64,000 bases of DNA, taken from NCBI GenBank assembly GCA_934746715.1, contig CAKVFI010000001.1, forward strand, positions 248,001 through 312,000, read 5' to 3'. The position numbers and the translations under genes are program-made. Positions 26,839 to 35,499 of this stretch are shown here, one piece after another; positions within the stretch are counted from its first letter, which is position 1, and every line of letters starts with the position of its first letter. This DNA comes from an uncultured Clostridia bacterium (lineage in GTDB: Bacteria > Bacillota > Clostridia > Christensenellales > UBA1242). The notes under the pieces were generated by a model. The model was given only the letters and a program-made list of their open reading frames with translations, did not search any database and was not told the DNA's origin.

Positions 26839-28230
26839 TTAATATTCACAATTTCCTGGTGTGCGTGGGAATGGAATTGCATCACGGATATTTTCAACAC
26901 CTGTTAGGTACATAACCAAACGTTCAAAGCCCATGCCAAACCCAGAGTGAACACAACTGCCAAATTTGCGCAAATTTAAAAACCAATCAATAGGCATTGT
27001 GTCCACGCCCATTTCCTTGCAACGAGCAATGATTTTGTCGTAATTTTCTTCACGTTGGCTACCGCCCATAAGTTCGCCAGCACCTGGAACTTCCAAATCA
27101 ACAGCAGCAACTGTTTTGCCATCTGGATTTAACTTCATATAGTAAGCCTTGATGTCTTTTGGCCAGTTTTTAACAAACACTGGGCCACCAAAATGCTCAG
27201 TTAAATATTTTTCATGTTCCTTGGCAATGTCGCCACCGTCTTCTGGTTCAAATTCCCATTTAACAGGAGCTTGTTTAAGCAATTTGATAACATCGGCATG
27301 GTCAATGCGCACAAATTTGCTGTCAATCACTTTTTTAAGTTTTTCAATTAAACCTTTTTCAACAAAGCTGTTTAAAAATTCCATTTCTTCCGGGCAAGTG
27401 TCAAGCACATATTTGATTACATACTTCAACATCTCTTCTTCAATGTCCATAAGTCCGTCAAGGTCGCAGAACGCCATTTCAGGTTCAATCATCCAAAATT
27501 CGTTTGCATGAGTTTTGGTGTTGCTGTTTTCTGTTCTAAATGTTGGGCCAAAAGTGTAAATTTTGTTGAATGCCAAAGCAAACGCTTCGCCATGCAATTG
27601 ACCCGAGCCTGTGATGTATGATTTTTTGCCAAACAAATCTTTGCTTGTGTCAAGTGCTCCATCTTTTGTGAGAGGTGGACGCTCAAAATTTAATGTTGTA
27701 ATTTTAAACATTTGGTCGCTGCCTTCGCAGTCAGTTGTTGTGATGAGCGGAGTGTGAACATAAACATAGCCATGCTCTTGAAAATATTTGTGAATCCCCA
27801 TTGCAGCAACACTTCTAACACGAAAAACTGCACTAAACAAGTTTGTGCGTGGGCGAAGATATGCCATTTCACGCAAATATTCAAGAGAATGACCTTTCTT
27901 TTGCAGTGGATATGTTGCATCGGTTTCGTTAAACACTTCCACTTTTTCTGCCTGAACCTCAAAAGGTTGTTTCATTTGTGGGGTTAAAACAACTTTGCCC
28001 GTAACGATAATTGTTGAACCAGTGTTTAAGTGGGCAAGCTTGTCATAATTAGCCAACTTTTCTGCCGAAATAACAATTTGCGCACCTTTAAAACTTGTGC
28101 CATCGCCCATGTCGATAAACCCAAAGTTTTTCATATCTCTAACGCTTTTTACCCAACCTGCAAGCACAATGATTTTGTCCGCAAATTTGGCGTAATCTTT
28201 TTTCAAATCTTTTATATCAATTTTTTGCAT
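26839..28230 (-). CDS. asnS: Asparaginyl-tRNA synthetase
   Basis: The 463-residue class II enzyme charges tRNA-Asn. It has an N-terminal OB-fold anticodon-binding domain (about 15-110), motif 2 in FGPTFRTENSNTKTHANEFWMIEPEM, and motif 3 GFGMGFERLVMYLTG near the end. The ATG at 28230 follows AGGAG. It lies 83 bp downstream of asnA on the same strand, so synthesis of asparagine and its loading on tRNA are likely controlled together by the leader upstream of asnA. Confidence 0.96.
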   Translation of the reverse strand: MQKIDIKDLKKDYAKFADKIIVLAGWVKSVRDMKNFGFIDMGDGTSFKGAQIVISAEKLANYDKLAHLNTGSTIIVTGKVVLTPQMKQPFEVQAEKVEVFNETDATYPLQKKGHSLEYLREMAYLRPRTNLFSAVFRVRSVAAMGIHKYFQEHGYVYVHTPLITTTDCEGSDQMFKITTLNFERPPLTKDGALDTSKDLFGKKSYITGSGQLHGEAFALAFNKIYTFGPTFRTENSNTKTHANEFWMIEPEMAFCDLDGLMDIEEEMLKYVIKYVLDTCPEEMEFLNSFVEKGLIEKLKKVIDSKFVRIDHADVIKLLKQAPVKWEFEPEDGGDIAKEHEKYLTEHFGGPVFVKNWPKDIKAYYMKLNPDGKTVAAVDLEVPGAGELMGGSQREENYDKIIARCKEMGVDTMPIDWFLNLRKFGSCVHSGFGMGFERLVMYLTGVENIRDAIPFPRTPGNCEY

Positions 28231-28313
28231 ATATACTCCTTTAAAATCTCTTTTGCTATGTTTAAAACAAATTTTAGCACATTCAAGCCAATTTTGCAAT
28301 TGTTTGAATTTGT

Positions 28314-29297
28314 TTAAAGCAATTCAATACCTTGAATTTTGCAATAATCAATGGTTTGTTTGTCCCAATAACTTGCTTGAACTTCACCTATGTGTGCCCT
28401 TGCTAGCAACAATTGGCACAATCTGCTTTGCCCAATGCCACCACCAATCGAAAGTGGAAGGCTACCATCAACGATTGATTGATGAAAAGTTAATTTTAAC
28501 CTATCAACATCTCCTGATTTTTTCAACTGGTCAAGCAAGGCAAACTTGTCAACTCTTATACCCATGCTTGAAATTTCCAAAGCTTCATCAATCACTGCGT
28601 GATAAAACATCAAATCGCCATCTAATGTCCAATCGTCATAATCTGGAGCACGAAAATCGTGTGGCTCGCCGTCAGAAAGTTTATCGCCAATTTGCATTAT
28701 AAACACGGTTTTGTATTTTTTTACAATCTCATATTCTCGTTGCTTTGGCGTTAAAGTTGGGTACATATCCAACAATTGTTGGCTGGTTACAAAATGCACT
28801 TTGGGGCACAACTCAACACCATCAAAACCAAACTGTTTAAGATATTTGCTTGTTGAACACACTGCTTTTACAATCTGTTTGACGGTTGACATTAAATATT
28901 CCTTAGTTCTATCTTGCTTTAAAATAACCTTTTCCCAATCCCATTGGTCAACATAAATTGAGTGAGTTTGGTCAATTTTATCATCACGACGGATTGCTTG
29001 CATGTCAGTGTAGATTCCTGTGTGCACCGACAAGCCATATCTTTTGAGCGCAAACCTTTTCCATTTGGCAAGTGATTGTACAATCTCCAATTTTTTGCCG
29101 TCTTTTTTAACATCAAACTCAACTGGACGTTCAACGCCAGTTAAATCGTCTTGCAAGCCAGATTCTCGTTCCACAAAAAGTGGTGCAGAAACTCTAATTA
29201 AACAAAGCTGTTTTGCAAGTTCTTTTTCAAATTTATCTTTTATTATTTTAATGTATTTTTGTTTTTCCAAAATTGGAATATATTTTTCTTTTATCAT
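28314..29297 (-). CDS. asnA: Aspartate-ammonia ligase (asparagine synthetase A)
   Basis: The 327-residue enzyme makes asparagine from aspartate, ammonia and ATP. It belongs to the class II synthetase fold; QAIRRDD and GIGQSRLCQLLL match the family, and its length equals that of E. coli AsnA (330). The start at 29297 has AAGGAG. It is preceded by a 400-bp leader that holds an Asn-rich leader peptide, a terminator and a second short frame, and is followed by asnS. Confidence 0.95.
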   Translation of the reverse strand: MIKEKYIPILEKQKYIKIIKDKFEKELAKQLCLIRVSAPLFVERESGLQDDLTGVERPVEFDVKKDGKKLEIVQSLAKWKRFALKRYGLSVHTGIYTDMQAIRRDDKIDQTHSIYVDQWDWEKVILKQDRTKEYLMSTVKQIVKAVCSTSKYLKQFGFDGVELCPKVHFVTSQQLLDMYPTLTPKQREYEIVKKYKTVFIMQIGDKLSDGEPHDFRAPDYDDWTLDGDLMFYHAVIDEALEISSMGIRVDKFALLDQLKKSGDVDRLKLTFHQSIVDGSLPLSIGGGIGQSRLCQLLLARAHIGEVQASYWDKQTIDYCKIQGIELL

Positions 29298-29405
29298 AAT
29301 TTTCTCCTTAAATTTTTTATTTTTAGTTAAATTTTTATTGTAATTTTAAAAACATAAATTGTTTAAAAAATATGTTGCAATTTATTAGGCAAACGCCTAT
29401 GCTGA

Positions 29406-29455
29406 TTTGCATTTAAGGAAAAATTATCATTACTTTTTATCTCCTTAAATGCAAA
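29406..29455. repeat. 14-bp perfect inverted repeat in the asnA leader
   Basis: TTTGCATTTAAGGA and TCCTTAAATGCAAA are separated by 22 nt. In the minus-strand RNA the stem would sequester an AAGGAG element and the 3' end of the second short leader frame. No T-run follows, so it is not a terminator. A small AGGC-GTTT-GCCT hairpin follows. Confidence 0.7.
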
Positions 29456-29499
29456 ATATTATCATCTTCTTCGCCTGCTACGGCATTGGTTTTTTTCAT
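29437..29499 (-). CDS. Short leader ORF 2 in the asnA leader
   Basis: A 20-codon frame (MKKTNAVAGEEDDNILHLRR) has a full AAAAGGAG site at good spacing. It lies after the terminator and before asnA, so it is translated only on read-through. Its end overlaps the 14-bp inverted repeat, so its translation could open or close that hairpin. It contains two Asn and two Asp codons. Whether it encodes a functional peptide or is purely a sensor is unknown. Confidence 0.5.
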   Translation of the reverse strand: MKKTNAVAGEEDDNILHLRR

Positions 29500-29547
29500 A
29501 TTTTGCTCCTTTTATATTTTCCTTTTAGGTTTGTTTTGCTAAACAAA

Positions 29548-29582
29548 AAAGCATCTGCTGGGATTCAGTAGATGCTTTAAAT
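29548..29582 (-). terminator. Attenuator terminator of the asnA-asnS operon
   Basis: On the minus strand GCATCTACTG and CAGCAGATGC form a 10-bp stem with an AATCC loop, followed by TTTTTT. It stands between the Asn-codon leader peptide and asnA, where an attenuator is expected. Confidence 0.85.
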
Positions 29583-29628
29583 TTAAAATTTGTAAATTTA
29601 TCAAACAAGCAATAAAAACTAAAACCCA

Positions 29629-29682
29629 TTAACAAATGTGTTTAAGATTATTATTGTTGTTATTATTGATAAATTTAATCAT
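29629..29682 (-). CDS. Asn-rich leader peptide of the asnA-asnS operon
   Basis: A 17-codon frame encodes MIKFINNNNNNNLKHIC, with seven consecutive Asn codons (AAT/AAC). AAGGGGAG precedes the ATG at good spacing. Transcription from 29734-29707 would reach it about 20 nt after the start. Codons 3-6 are exactly complementary over 11 nt to 29594-29604, which lies just before the terminator. A ribosome stalled for lack of Asn-tRNA would cover that sequence and change the RNA fold, the logic of amino-acid attenuation. Confidence 0.82.
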   Translation of the reverse strand: MIKFINNNNNNNLKHIC

Positions 29683-29706
29683 AATCTCCCCTTTTAGGAT
29701 AACTTT

Positions 29707-29734
29707 ATTTTAGCATAAAATTTTTTTAAGTCAA
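29707..29734 (-). promoter_or_regulatory. Promoter of the asnA leader transcript
   Basis: Minus-strand TTGACT, a 16-bp spacer, and TAAAAT preceded by TGC. It drives the leader peptide at 29682. Confidence 0.75.
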
Positions 29735-29881
29735 CAGAATTTTGTAAATATTTTTATATTTTTTGTGGTAGATTTTTTAATTTTTAATTTTAATTATAAA
29801 TAATTAATCCTAATAATTTTTTAACAATATTTTTTAATGATTATTTATTTTATGCAAAAATTTTAAATTTTGTGCAGTAAA

Positions 29882-31618
29882 TTATTCTTGCACATCTAAT
29901 TTGATGTGGACATCTTTAAGTTGTTTTTCGGTTACAACATTAGGTGCGTTTGTAAGTGGGTCACAACCATTTTTGTTCATTGGGAAAGCAATAACATCAC
30001 GAATATAATCATTGTGTGTGAGCAACATCATTATGCGGTCAAAGCCTGCCCCCATGCCACAGTGTGGTGGTGCACCAAATTGGAATGCATTGTAAAGTGC
30101 TGGAAATTTGTTTTCTACAACTGATTTGTCATAGCCTGCAAGTTTAAACAATTCAACCATAACATCTGGACGGTGATTGCGCACTGCTCCAGACAAACTT
30201 TCATAGCCGTTAATAACCAAATCGTATTGATACGCTTTTGCTGCAAGTGGATTTTTCTTAACTTCTTCCACATCAACTTGTGGCATACTAAATGGGTTGT
30301 GGCTAAACGCGATATTGCCGTCATCGTCAAGTTCGTAAAATGGAAAGTCAACAATCCACACAAATTGATAATCATTTTCATCAATAAGCCCAAGCCTGCT
30401 GCCAAGTTCGTTGCGCAAAACATTTGCAAATTTAATTGCTCTATCCTTGCTGTCAGCAATAAAGAAAATTGTGTCGCCAACTTCATAGTGCAACAAATTT
30501 TTGAGTGCTTGCTTTTCAGTTTCTGTTACAAATTTGGAAATGCCAGTTTCAAACTCGCCTTGTTCGTTAACTTTAACATAAGCCAAGCCTTTTGCTTCAC
30601 GAGATTTTAAAAATTCTGTAAGTGCGTCGTAAAACTTGCGTCCCTTTTCTCCGCAATTTGCCTTGATTGCTTTAACCACATTGCCATGGAAAGCATTGAA
30701 TGTGCTATCTTTAAACAACTCTGTGCAATCTGCAACTTTAAGTGGGTTTCTTAGGTCTGGCTTGTCGCTGCAATAATCACGCATTGCTTGATCGTAGGTT
30801 AAACGCGCAAATGGTGTTGTTGGACGCTTGCCTGCAAAACGCTCAAAAATGCTTGCGTACAATTCTTCCGTAATCTTAAACACATCTTCTTGTGTTGCAT
30901 ATGCCATTTCCATATCTATTTGATAGAATTCTGTTGGCGACCTATCTGCACGGGCGTCTTCATCTCTAAAACATGGAGCAATTTGAAAATATCTGTCCAC
31001 ACCACTTGTCATAAGCAATTGTTTGAATTGCTGTGGTGCTTGTGGCAAAGCGTAAAATTTGCCCGGGTTAAGACGGCTTGGAACAAGGAAATCCCTTGCA
31101 CCTTCTGGGCTGGAAGCGGTCAAAATTGGAGTTTGCACTTCCAAAAAGTCGTGTTTGTGCATAAACTCACGCACAAACATCATCAGGTCGCTGCGAAGTT
31201 TTAACATTTGTTTGTTATAGTCCGCACGCAAGTCCAAATATCTGTATTTCAAACGTAAATCTTCAAGCACATCTTGGCTGGATTTGATTTCAAATGGCAA
31301 AACGTTTGTGCATTTGCCCAAAATTTCAATTTTGTCCGCCACCACTTCGATGTCGCCTGTTGGCATATTTGGATTTTTACTGCTGCGTTCAAGCACTTTG
31401 CCGTGCACGCAAATGTTGTCTTCTTTGTTGAGTTCAACACCAAGTTCATCTGGCACAACAATTTGTGTTTTGCCGTAAAAATCACGCAACACAACAAAAG
31501 TTATGCCGCCCAGTTTGCGGATTGTGTCAACAAAACCAGATAATGTTTCCTCTTGCCCAACATTTTCAATCCTTAATTCTCCGCAATCAACTGACCTATA
31601 TTTGTTTTTTGCTATCAT
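29882..31618 (-). CDS. aspS: Aspartyl-tRNA synthetase
   Basis: The 578-residue class II enzyme charges tRNA-Asp. It has the N-terminal OB-fold, motif 2 in FRDEDARADRSPTEFYQIDMEM, the bacterial GAD insertion domain, and motif 3 GAGFDRIMMLL. The ATG at 31618 follows AGGAG. The presence of a separate AsnRS suggests a discriminating AspRS. Its mRNA begins with a T-box leader. Confidence 0.96.
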   Translation of the reverse strand: MIAKNKYRSVDCGELRIENVGQEETLSGFVDTIRKLGGITFVVLRDFYGKTQIVVPDELGVELNKEDNICVHGKVLERSSKNPNMPTGDIEVVADKIEILGKCTNVLPFEIKSSQDVLEDLRLKYRYLDLRADYNKQMLKLRSDLMMFVREFMHKHDFLEVQTPILTASSPEGARDFLVPSRLNPGKFYALPQAPQQFKQLLMTSGVDRYFQIAPCFRDEDARADRSPTEFYQIDMEMAYATQEDVFKITEELYASIFERFAGKRPTTPFARLTYDQAMRDYCSDKPDLRNPLKVADCTELFKDSTFNAFHGNVVKAIKANCGEKGRKFYDALTEFLKSREAKGLAYVKVNEQGEFETGISKFVTETEKQALKNLLHYEVGDTIFFIADSKDRAIKFANVLRNELGSRLGLIDENDYQFVWIVDFPFYELDDDGNIAFSHNPFSMPQVDVEEVKKNPLAAKAYQYDLVINGYESLSGAVRNHRPDVMVELFKLAGYDKSVVENKFPALYNAFQFGAPPHCGMGAGFDRIMMLLTHNDYIRDVIAFPMNKNGCDPLTNAPNVVTEKQLKDVHIKLDVQE

Positions 31619-31650
31619 ATATTTTCTCCTTTTATCAATTGCCATTAAAA

Positions 31651-31892
31651 CAAAAAAGCCCTAACGCAATCATGCATTAGGACGAGAAACTACTCCCCGC
31701 GGTGCCACCTAATTTGCCAAATTTAATTTGCATTGCAACTTCAAGTCAACAATCAAATTCAGCCACTTTAAAACTAACCATAAAACGGAATAAGACTCCA
31801 AAGTGTCCTTCGCCAAACGCATCAAATAAGTTCTCACTATCCTTATTTCACTTTGTGATGTGGGGTTTGGTTACTCTCTTTTTCAACATCTT
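31651..31892 (-). ncRNA. T-box riboswitch of aspS
   Basis: On the minus strand the leader shows a Stem I start (GAGAGTAACC), the T-box core AGGTGGCACCGCGG at 31697-31710, and a terminator stem (CCTAATGCA with TGCGTTAGG) followed by TTTTTT at 31651-31684. T-box RNAs bind uncharged tRNA and then favour the antiterminator. A GAC triplet at 31807-31805 in Stem I could be the Asp specifier codon; the fold was not computed, so that assignment is tentative. Confidence 0.9.
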
Positions 31893-31898
31893 AATAAA

Positions 31899-31927
31899 AT
31901 TATAAATATTTCAACTTAAATTGTCAA
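31899..31927 (-). promoter_or_regulatory. Consensus promoter of the aspS T-box transcript
   Basis: Minus-strand TTGACA, 17 bp and TATAAT, a perfect sigma-A promoter placing the start near 31892. Confidence 0.88.
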
Positions 31928-31960
31928 GATTTAAGCCCAACAATTTAAAATTTTTTGCTC

Positions 31961-31989
31961 TTGACTTTTACCACTTTAAATGGTATTAT
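31961..31989 (+). promoter_or_regulatory. Extended -10 promoter of the gene at 32013
   Basis: TTGACT, a 17-bp spacer and TATTAT preceded by TGG. Start expected near 31996, leaving room for the AAAGGGGG ribosome site. Confidence 0.8.
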
Positions 31990-32012
31990 AACTTTAATTT
32001 AAAGGGGGAATT

Positions 32013-32606
32013 ATGAAATTTTATCACGCAAGCGATATCGCAAATTTGCAAGAATTAAAACCACAAAATTCAGTGTATATTGAAAATCCAACACTTTATT
32101 TTTCTTCCAAAATGGAAAATGTGCTTATATACCTTGCAAACCCAGTAAAAAAGTTTTACGAGCAAAAATACGGCAAATCCAACCAAATATTTCAAAAGTT
32201 TGCAACTTACGGTTTTAATAAAGAAAAACTTTTGACAATAGATGAATATTACCCAAACGCATTGGAAGAAAATTTTGGCGATGTGTCTGGTTATATCTAT
32301 GAAATTGAAGCCGATCCAAACAGCCTTTGTGAAAATAAAATACCTTTTGTTTATTCCACAAATCAACCACAAAAAGTTGTAAAATCCACTTATGTTCCAA
32401 ATGCTTTGAATTTGGTTTTAAAATTTGAACAAAAAGGTTTAATAAAAATCAATCGCTTTGAAACATTAAGCGAAAAAAAGTTGCAAATAATCAAGCAACA
32501 AGTGGAAGATTGCTATGCAAAAACTGACGATAAAATTTTTAAAGAATATTTAACCGAAAAATTTTCAAATTTAAATTTGGGGCAAACCTCAAATATAAAA
32601 GACTAA
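32013..32606 (+). CDS. Conserved hypothetical protein
   Basis: The 197-residue protein begins MKFYHASDIANLQEL and continues with YFSSKMENVLIYLANPV and YYPNALEENFGDVSGYIYEIE. The opening YHAS plus the later pattern resemble a family of uncharacterised Firmicutes proteins that may be distant ADP-ribosyltransferase-like folds; this is an inference without motif proof. A strong promoter and AAAGGGGG site support a real gene. It is soluble with no signal peptide. Confidence 0.65.
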   Translation: MKFYHASDIANLQELKPQNSVYIENPTLYFSSKMENVLIYLANPVKKFYEQKYGKSNQIFQKFATYGFNKEKLLTIDEYYPNALEENFGDVSGYIYEIEADPNSLCENKIPFVYSTNQPQKVVKSTYVPNALNLVLKFEQKGLIKINRFETLSEKKLQIIKQQVEDCYAKTDDKIFKEYLTEKFSNLNLGQTSNIKD

Positions 32607-32681
32607 TTACTTGGTAAATAATAATCTTTAACATATTCAAAACGAAATAATTAAGTTAATCAAGATTTCTGTTTGTTGAAT

Positions 32682-33125
32682 TTAAGAAAAATAAATTTCC
32701 ACAATCTGCATTTCTTGATAAGACGAAAAAGTTATTTCGTTTTGTTTTTTATAAAGCAAGTTAAAACTTACAACTTCAAAATCGTTTGAACTTGGATTAA
32801 TATTCACATCATTTTGGTCGTTGATTTCAGCATTAAAATAATCGGTTGCTTTAATTTTTACATTGAGAGTAATTTGCTCAAAATCCGTTGCATCGTCCCA
32901 TTGCCAATAAATGTTGAATCGGTTACCATAAATATATTGCAATTGATTGTTGTCAGTTTTTATTTTTGTGCTTTTGCCAACAAATTGCAAATCTGTTTTC
33001 TCCGCTTTGCAAGTTGCCAAATCAACTGGGTTTTTAGCATGGCAAAACAACATACTTTTGTTTGTGTTTATTGTCATTGAGTTTTCGCCCGCCCAAAATT
33101 TTGTAAGTTTCTTTTTGTAATACAT
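32682..33125 (-). CDS. Hypothetical protein
   Basis: The product has about 147 residues without a recognised domain, signal peptide or membrane helix. The start is uncertain: ATG 33125 is the first ATG in frame but lacks a ribosome site, and ATG 33077 and a TTG at 33164 are alternatives. It is the last gene before the tRNA-Thr insertion site. Confidence 0.45.
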   Translation of the reverse strand: MYYKKKLTKFWAGENSMTINTNKSMLFCHAKNPVDLATCKAEKTDLQFVGKSTKIKTDNNQLQYIYGNRFNIYWQWDDATDFEQITLNVKIKATDYFNAEINDQNDVNINPSSNDFEVVSFNLLYKKQNEITFSSYQEMQIVEIYFS

Positions 33126-33242
33126 TGAATATTCATAACTTGGTTTGTAAGTTATAATCAGCAAAAAAACAAAAGCATAAATTATTATGCAATATTATAT
33201 CGCAGATTTTTTCAATTTGATTAAACAAACCAACCATTTCCC

Positions 33243-33271
33243 TTGACAATCTCTGCTTTTATTAATATAAT
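33243..33271 (+). promoter_or_regulatory. Consensus promoter of tRNA-Thr
   Basis: TTGACA, 17 bp and TATAAT, all perfect, about 75 bp before the mature tRNA 5' end. Confidence 0.88.
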
Positions 33272-33344
33272 AACCACAGATAATAGCATATTATCCACAT
33301 GTGTGCTTAAGCGCCTTGCATTCCCAAGGCATTAAACAGCATCT

Positions 33345-33419
33345 GCTGGTGTGGCTCAGCGGTAGAGCACCACCTTGGTAAGGTGGGGGTCACGGGTCCG
33401 ATTCCCGTCACCAGCTCCA
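33345..33419 (+). tRNA. tRNA-Thr (anticodon GGT)
   Basis: The 75-nt gene has acceptor arms GCTGGTG and CACCAGC, a D-arm region GGCTCAGCGGTAGAGC, an anticodon loop with GGT, a T-arm GGGTCCGATTCCC and an encoded CCA end. The 3' half is duplicated at 47272-47322, marking it as the integration site of a mobile island. Confidence 0.96.
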
Positions 33420-33420
33420 T
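33375..33420 (+). repeat. attL: left copy of the island attachment repeat
   Basis: The tRNA segment from the anticodon loop to the 3' end recurs at 47272-47322. The last 31 nt are identical, the first 15 nt are also identical, and the right copy has 5 extra bases (a longer G-run plus one A) between them. This is the expected footprint of integration into a tRNA 3' half. Confidence 0.88.
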
Positions 33421-33427
33421 TAAACGA

Positions 33428-33473
33428 AAGTCGCTAAAACGCCGATAAATAAAGGCTTTTAGCGACTTTTTAT
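33428..33473 (+). terminator. Terminator downstream of tRNA-Thr
   Basis: AGTCGCTAAAA and TTTTAGCGACT pair, with an inner GCC/GGC, and TTTT follows. It lies inside the island side of attL, so it was probably supplied by the element. Confidence 0.8.
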
Positions 33474-33512
33474 TTGCAAATTTTTAGGGCGCAACTCTCT
33501 TTAAAAAATACA

Positions 33513-33645
33513 TTAGGTACACAAAATTGTCATTTTAGGTACATAAAAATTGCATAAAAAAAGACCGAAAATTGAACTTATCAACTTTCGGTCTAATTCT
33601 CCCTAAAACTGTCCAAAACTACTACATTAGGTACATTTAGGTACA
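33513..33645. promoter_or_regulatory. Left cluster of TTAGGTACA repeats (putative integrase arm sites)
   Basis: Four exact direct copies of TTAGGTACA begin at 33513, 33535, 33627 and 33637. Two more (one direct, one inverted) lie near the right end at 47156-47190. Their restriction to both ends is what arm-binding sites of a lambda/Tn916-type integrase would show. Confidence 0.65.
33560..33595 (-). terminator. Terminator of the TIGR04141-like gene
   Basis: AGACCGAAA and TTTCGGTCT form a stem with an extended inner pairing; on the minus strand seven Ts follow. Confidence 0.8.
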
Positions 33646-33678
33646 CGATTATAACTGGATTTTAACAACATTTTATTT

Positions 33679-35427
33679 TTATTTAACAAAACACAATTCT
33701 ATTTCGTAATTATATTCTGTTGATAAAGATAAAATATGTTTAAAACAATATTTTGCTATGTTTGATTCAGAATTCAGGATATCGTTTTTATCAGCAACAT
33801 TAATTACTATCTTGTAAATAAATTGTGTAACTTTTTTTATTTTATCAACAAATTCTTCTGCAGAACTAAAATACTTATATAATTCATTTTTATCGTTTCT
33901 TTTTGCTTGGTTTTTAGACCTATTATATAAATCTACAAAATACTCCGAGAATCTTGATAATTCGCTTAATTTTTTCATGGAAAGTTCAACTTGTCTATCA
34001 AGTTCTCTCATTGAACAATTAAAATTATCTTTTACATGATATATATAACATTTTGTTTCATCAAATTTCAACACATCTGCAAATTCAATATTATCTGGAA
34101 TGCACTTATGAATAAGTAAACCATTAATTGTATCGGCCAATTTTGAATTGTATGCGTCTTCGTCATTGACTTGCCACTTAGGCAAAAAATTGTCGTTTTT
34201 ATATAGACTTAGTTTTTTTTGAAGCAAACCATTTAATCTATTAAAATAATTGTTTTCAACATAGTAAAATATACCATACCACATAAAATAATGTTTATCT
34301 TCGCATACCACTTCTCCGCTTAAATTTTCAATCAGATTTCCAAATGGACATTTATATTCATCATCATTTACACCTAAAACATATATATTTTTTACAAAAC
34401 TTATCTTTTCATCTTCAGATTTTTCGTTTATCTTCAGATCTGTATACATGCTCCTGAGTGTTGCAAAAACTTCATACGAGTCATCAAACCCTTTTTCAGT
34501 TTCATTGTACTTTAAAATATATTTGTTATAATCTAAAAAGCTTTCAACATCTTTATTAAAAAAATCATAACCTAAATATGTTTCTGACTGATTTTCTAAA
34601 TTTTTAGCGATATTAAAATATACAACATCTTGATTTCTTGCTATATCTTTGGAATCCTTATTCTTGTCTAATAATTTAATATCAACAAAGTCATTTTCAA
34701 TTTTATCTGGTATTAACTCATTAATAGCCTTTAAACTTTTAACAAGTTCCTCCAATTTCATTGAACTTGACAATTGTAAACTATCTTTTGCCATAAATGT
34801 TAGTTTATTTTTTTTTGAATCTTGGGGAATATTAAGCAACTTACAAATTGTTTCTTTGCTATTAATTTTACCTTTTAACCCCTTTATTATCGAGTCAACA
34901 TCTTGAATATCAAAAAAATCCAATTCTTGTCTGAAAACTCTATTTTCGGAATGTGTTTTGCCACTCATATTATTTGAATTTAATGCTGTGACTTTAAAAG
35001 ACGCATCCATTGATTTGAGTGCGATAAGTCCAAAATTATCAATAATAAATTTTGAAATAGCTCTAAATCCTTGCCCCGTGGGAACTGCATAGATTCTACT
35101 TTTAATAATTAAAAATAAAACAGAATTTTGAACTAATCCTTCCTTTTTAAATATTTCTTGATCTTGTTTTACAAAATCTGCTGAAAATTTATTAAGTGCA
35201 GTTTTAATATTGTATCCATAATAATAAAAATGTAATTCAACGCCATCAATTACATTTGTTTCCAACTTTTGTTCTTCGTAGTCTTTTGAATTACTCATAA
35301 TGTATTCAATACATTTTTGATTATTGATTTCTTCTTTATTGTATAAGTTTGTATTTAGCATTTCAGATTTTACATAATCGAGGTTTATCAAGTTAATATT
35401 GTGAACCTTTCCATTAGTTTTAGCCAT
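33679..35427 (-). CDS. TIGR04141/DUF6119-type sporadically distributed protein
   Basis: The 582-residue protein is soluble and begins MAKTNGKVHNINL. The stretch RIYAVPTGQGFRAISKFIIDNFGLIALK followed by FKVTALNSNN and an RQELDFF region matches, from memory, the TIGR04141/DUF6119 family. That family is patchily distributed, often on defence islands, and of unknown biochemistry. The gene has its own terminator and is separated from the restriction operon by the integrase remnant, so it is an independent cargo unit. A ribosome site GGAGAAA precedes the ATG. Confidence 0.6.
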   Translation of the reverse strand: MAKTNGKVHNINLINLDYVKSEMLNTNLYNKEEINNQKCIEYIMSNSKDYEEQKLETNVIDGVELHFYYYGYNIKTALNKFSADFVKQDQEIFKKEGLVQNSVLFLIIKSRIYAVPTGQGFRAISKFIIDNFGLIALKSMDASFKVTALNSNNMSGKTHSENRVFRQELDFFDIQDVDSIIKGLKGKINSKETICKLLNIPQDSKKNKLTFMAKDSLQLSSSMKLEELVKSLKAINELIPDKIENDFVDIKLLDKNKDSKDIARNQDVVYFNIAKNLENQSETYLGYDFFNKDVESFLDYNKYILKYNETEKGFDDSYEVFATLRSMYTDLKINEKSEDEKISFVKNIYVLGVNDDEYKCPFGNLIENLSGEVVCEDKHYFMWYGIFYYVENNYFNRLNGLLQKKLSLYKNDNFLPKWQVNDEDAYNSKLADTINGLLIHKCIPDNIEFADVLKFDETKCYIYHVKDNFNCSMRELDRQVELSMKKLSELSRFSEYFVDLYNRSKNQAKRNDKNELYKYFSSAEEFVDKIKKVTQFIYKIVINVADKNDILNSESNIAKYCFKHILSLSTEYNYEIELCFVK

Positions 35428-35499
35428 AAGAGTTTCTCCTTATATGCACATTATAACATATAAGGAAAATTTTTCCATACATTCGACAAAATTCGTGCT

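Noticed and set aside
29406..29455. The 14-bp inverted repeat read as a second terminator before asnA
   Set aside because: No T-run follows on the minus strand; it is reported as a hairpin only.
33481..33645. The repeated TTAGGTACA elements as a CRISPR array
   Set aside because: Units are 9 bp with unequal spacing and no cas genes are in the window; arm sites of an integrase fit better.
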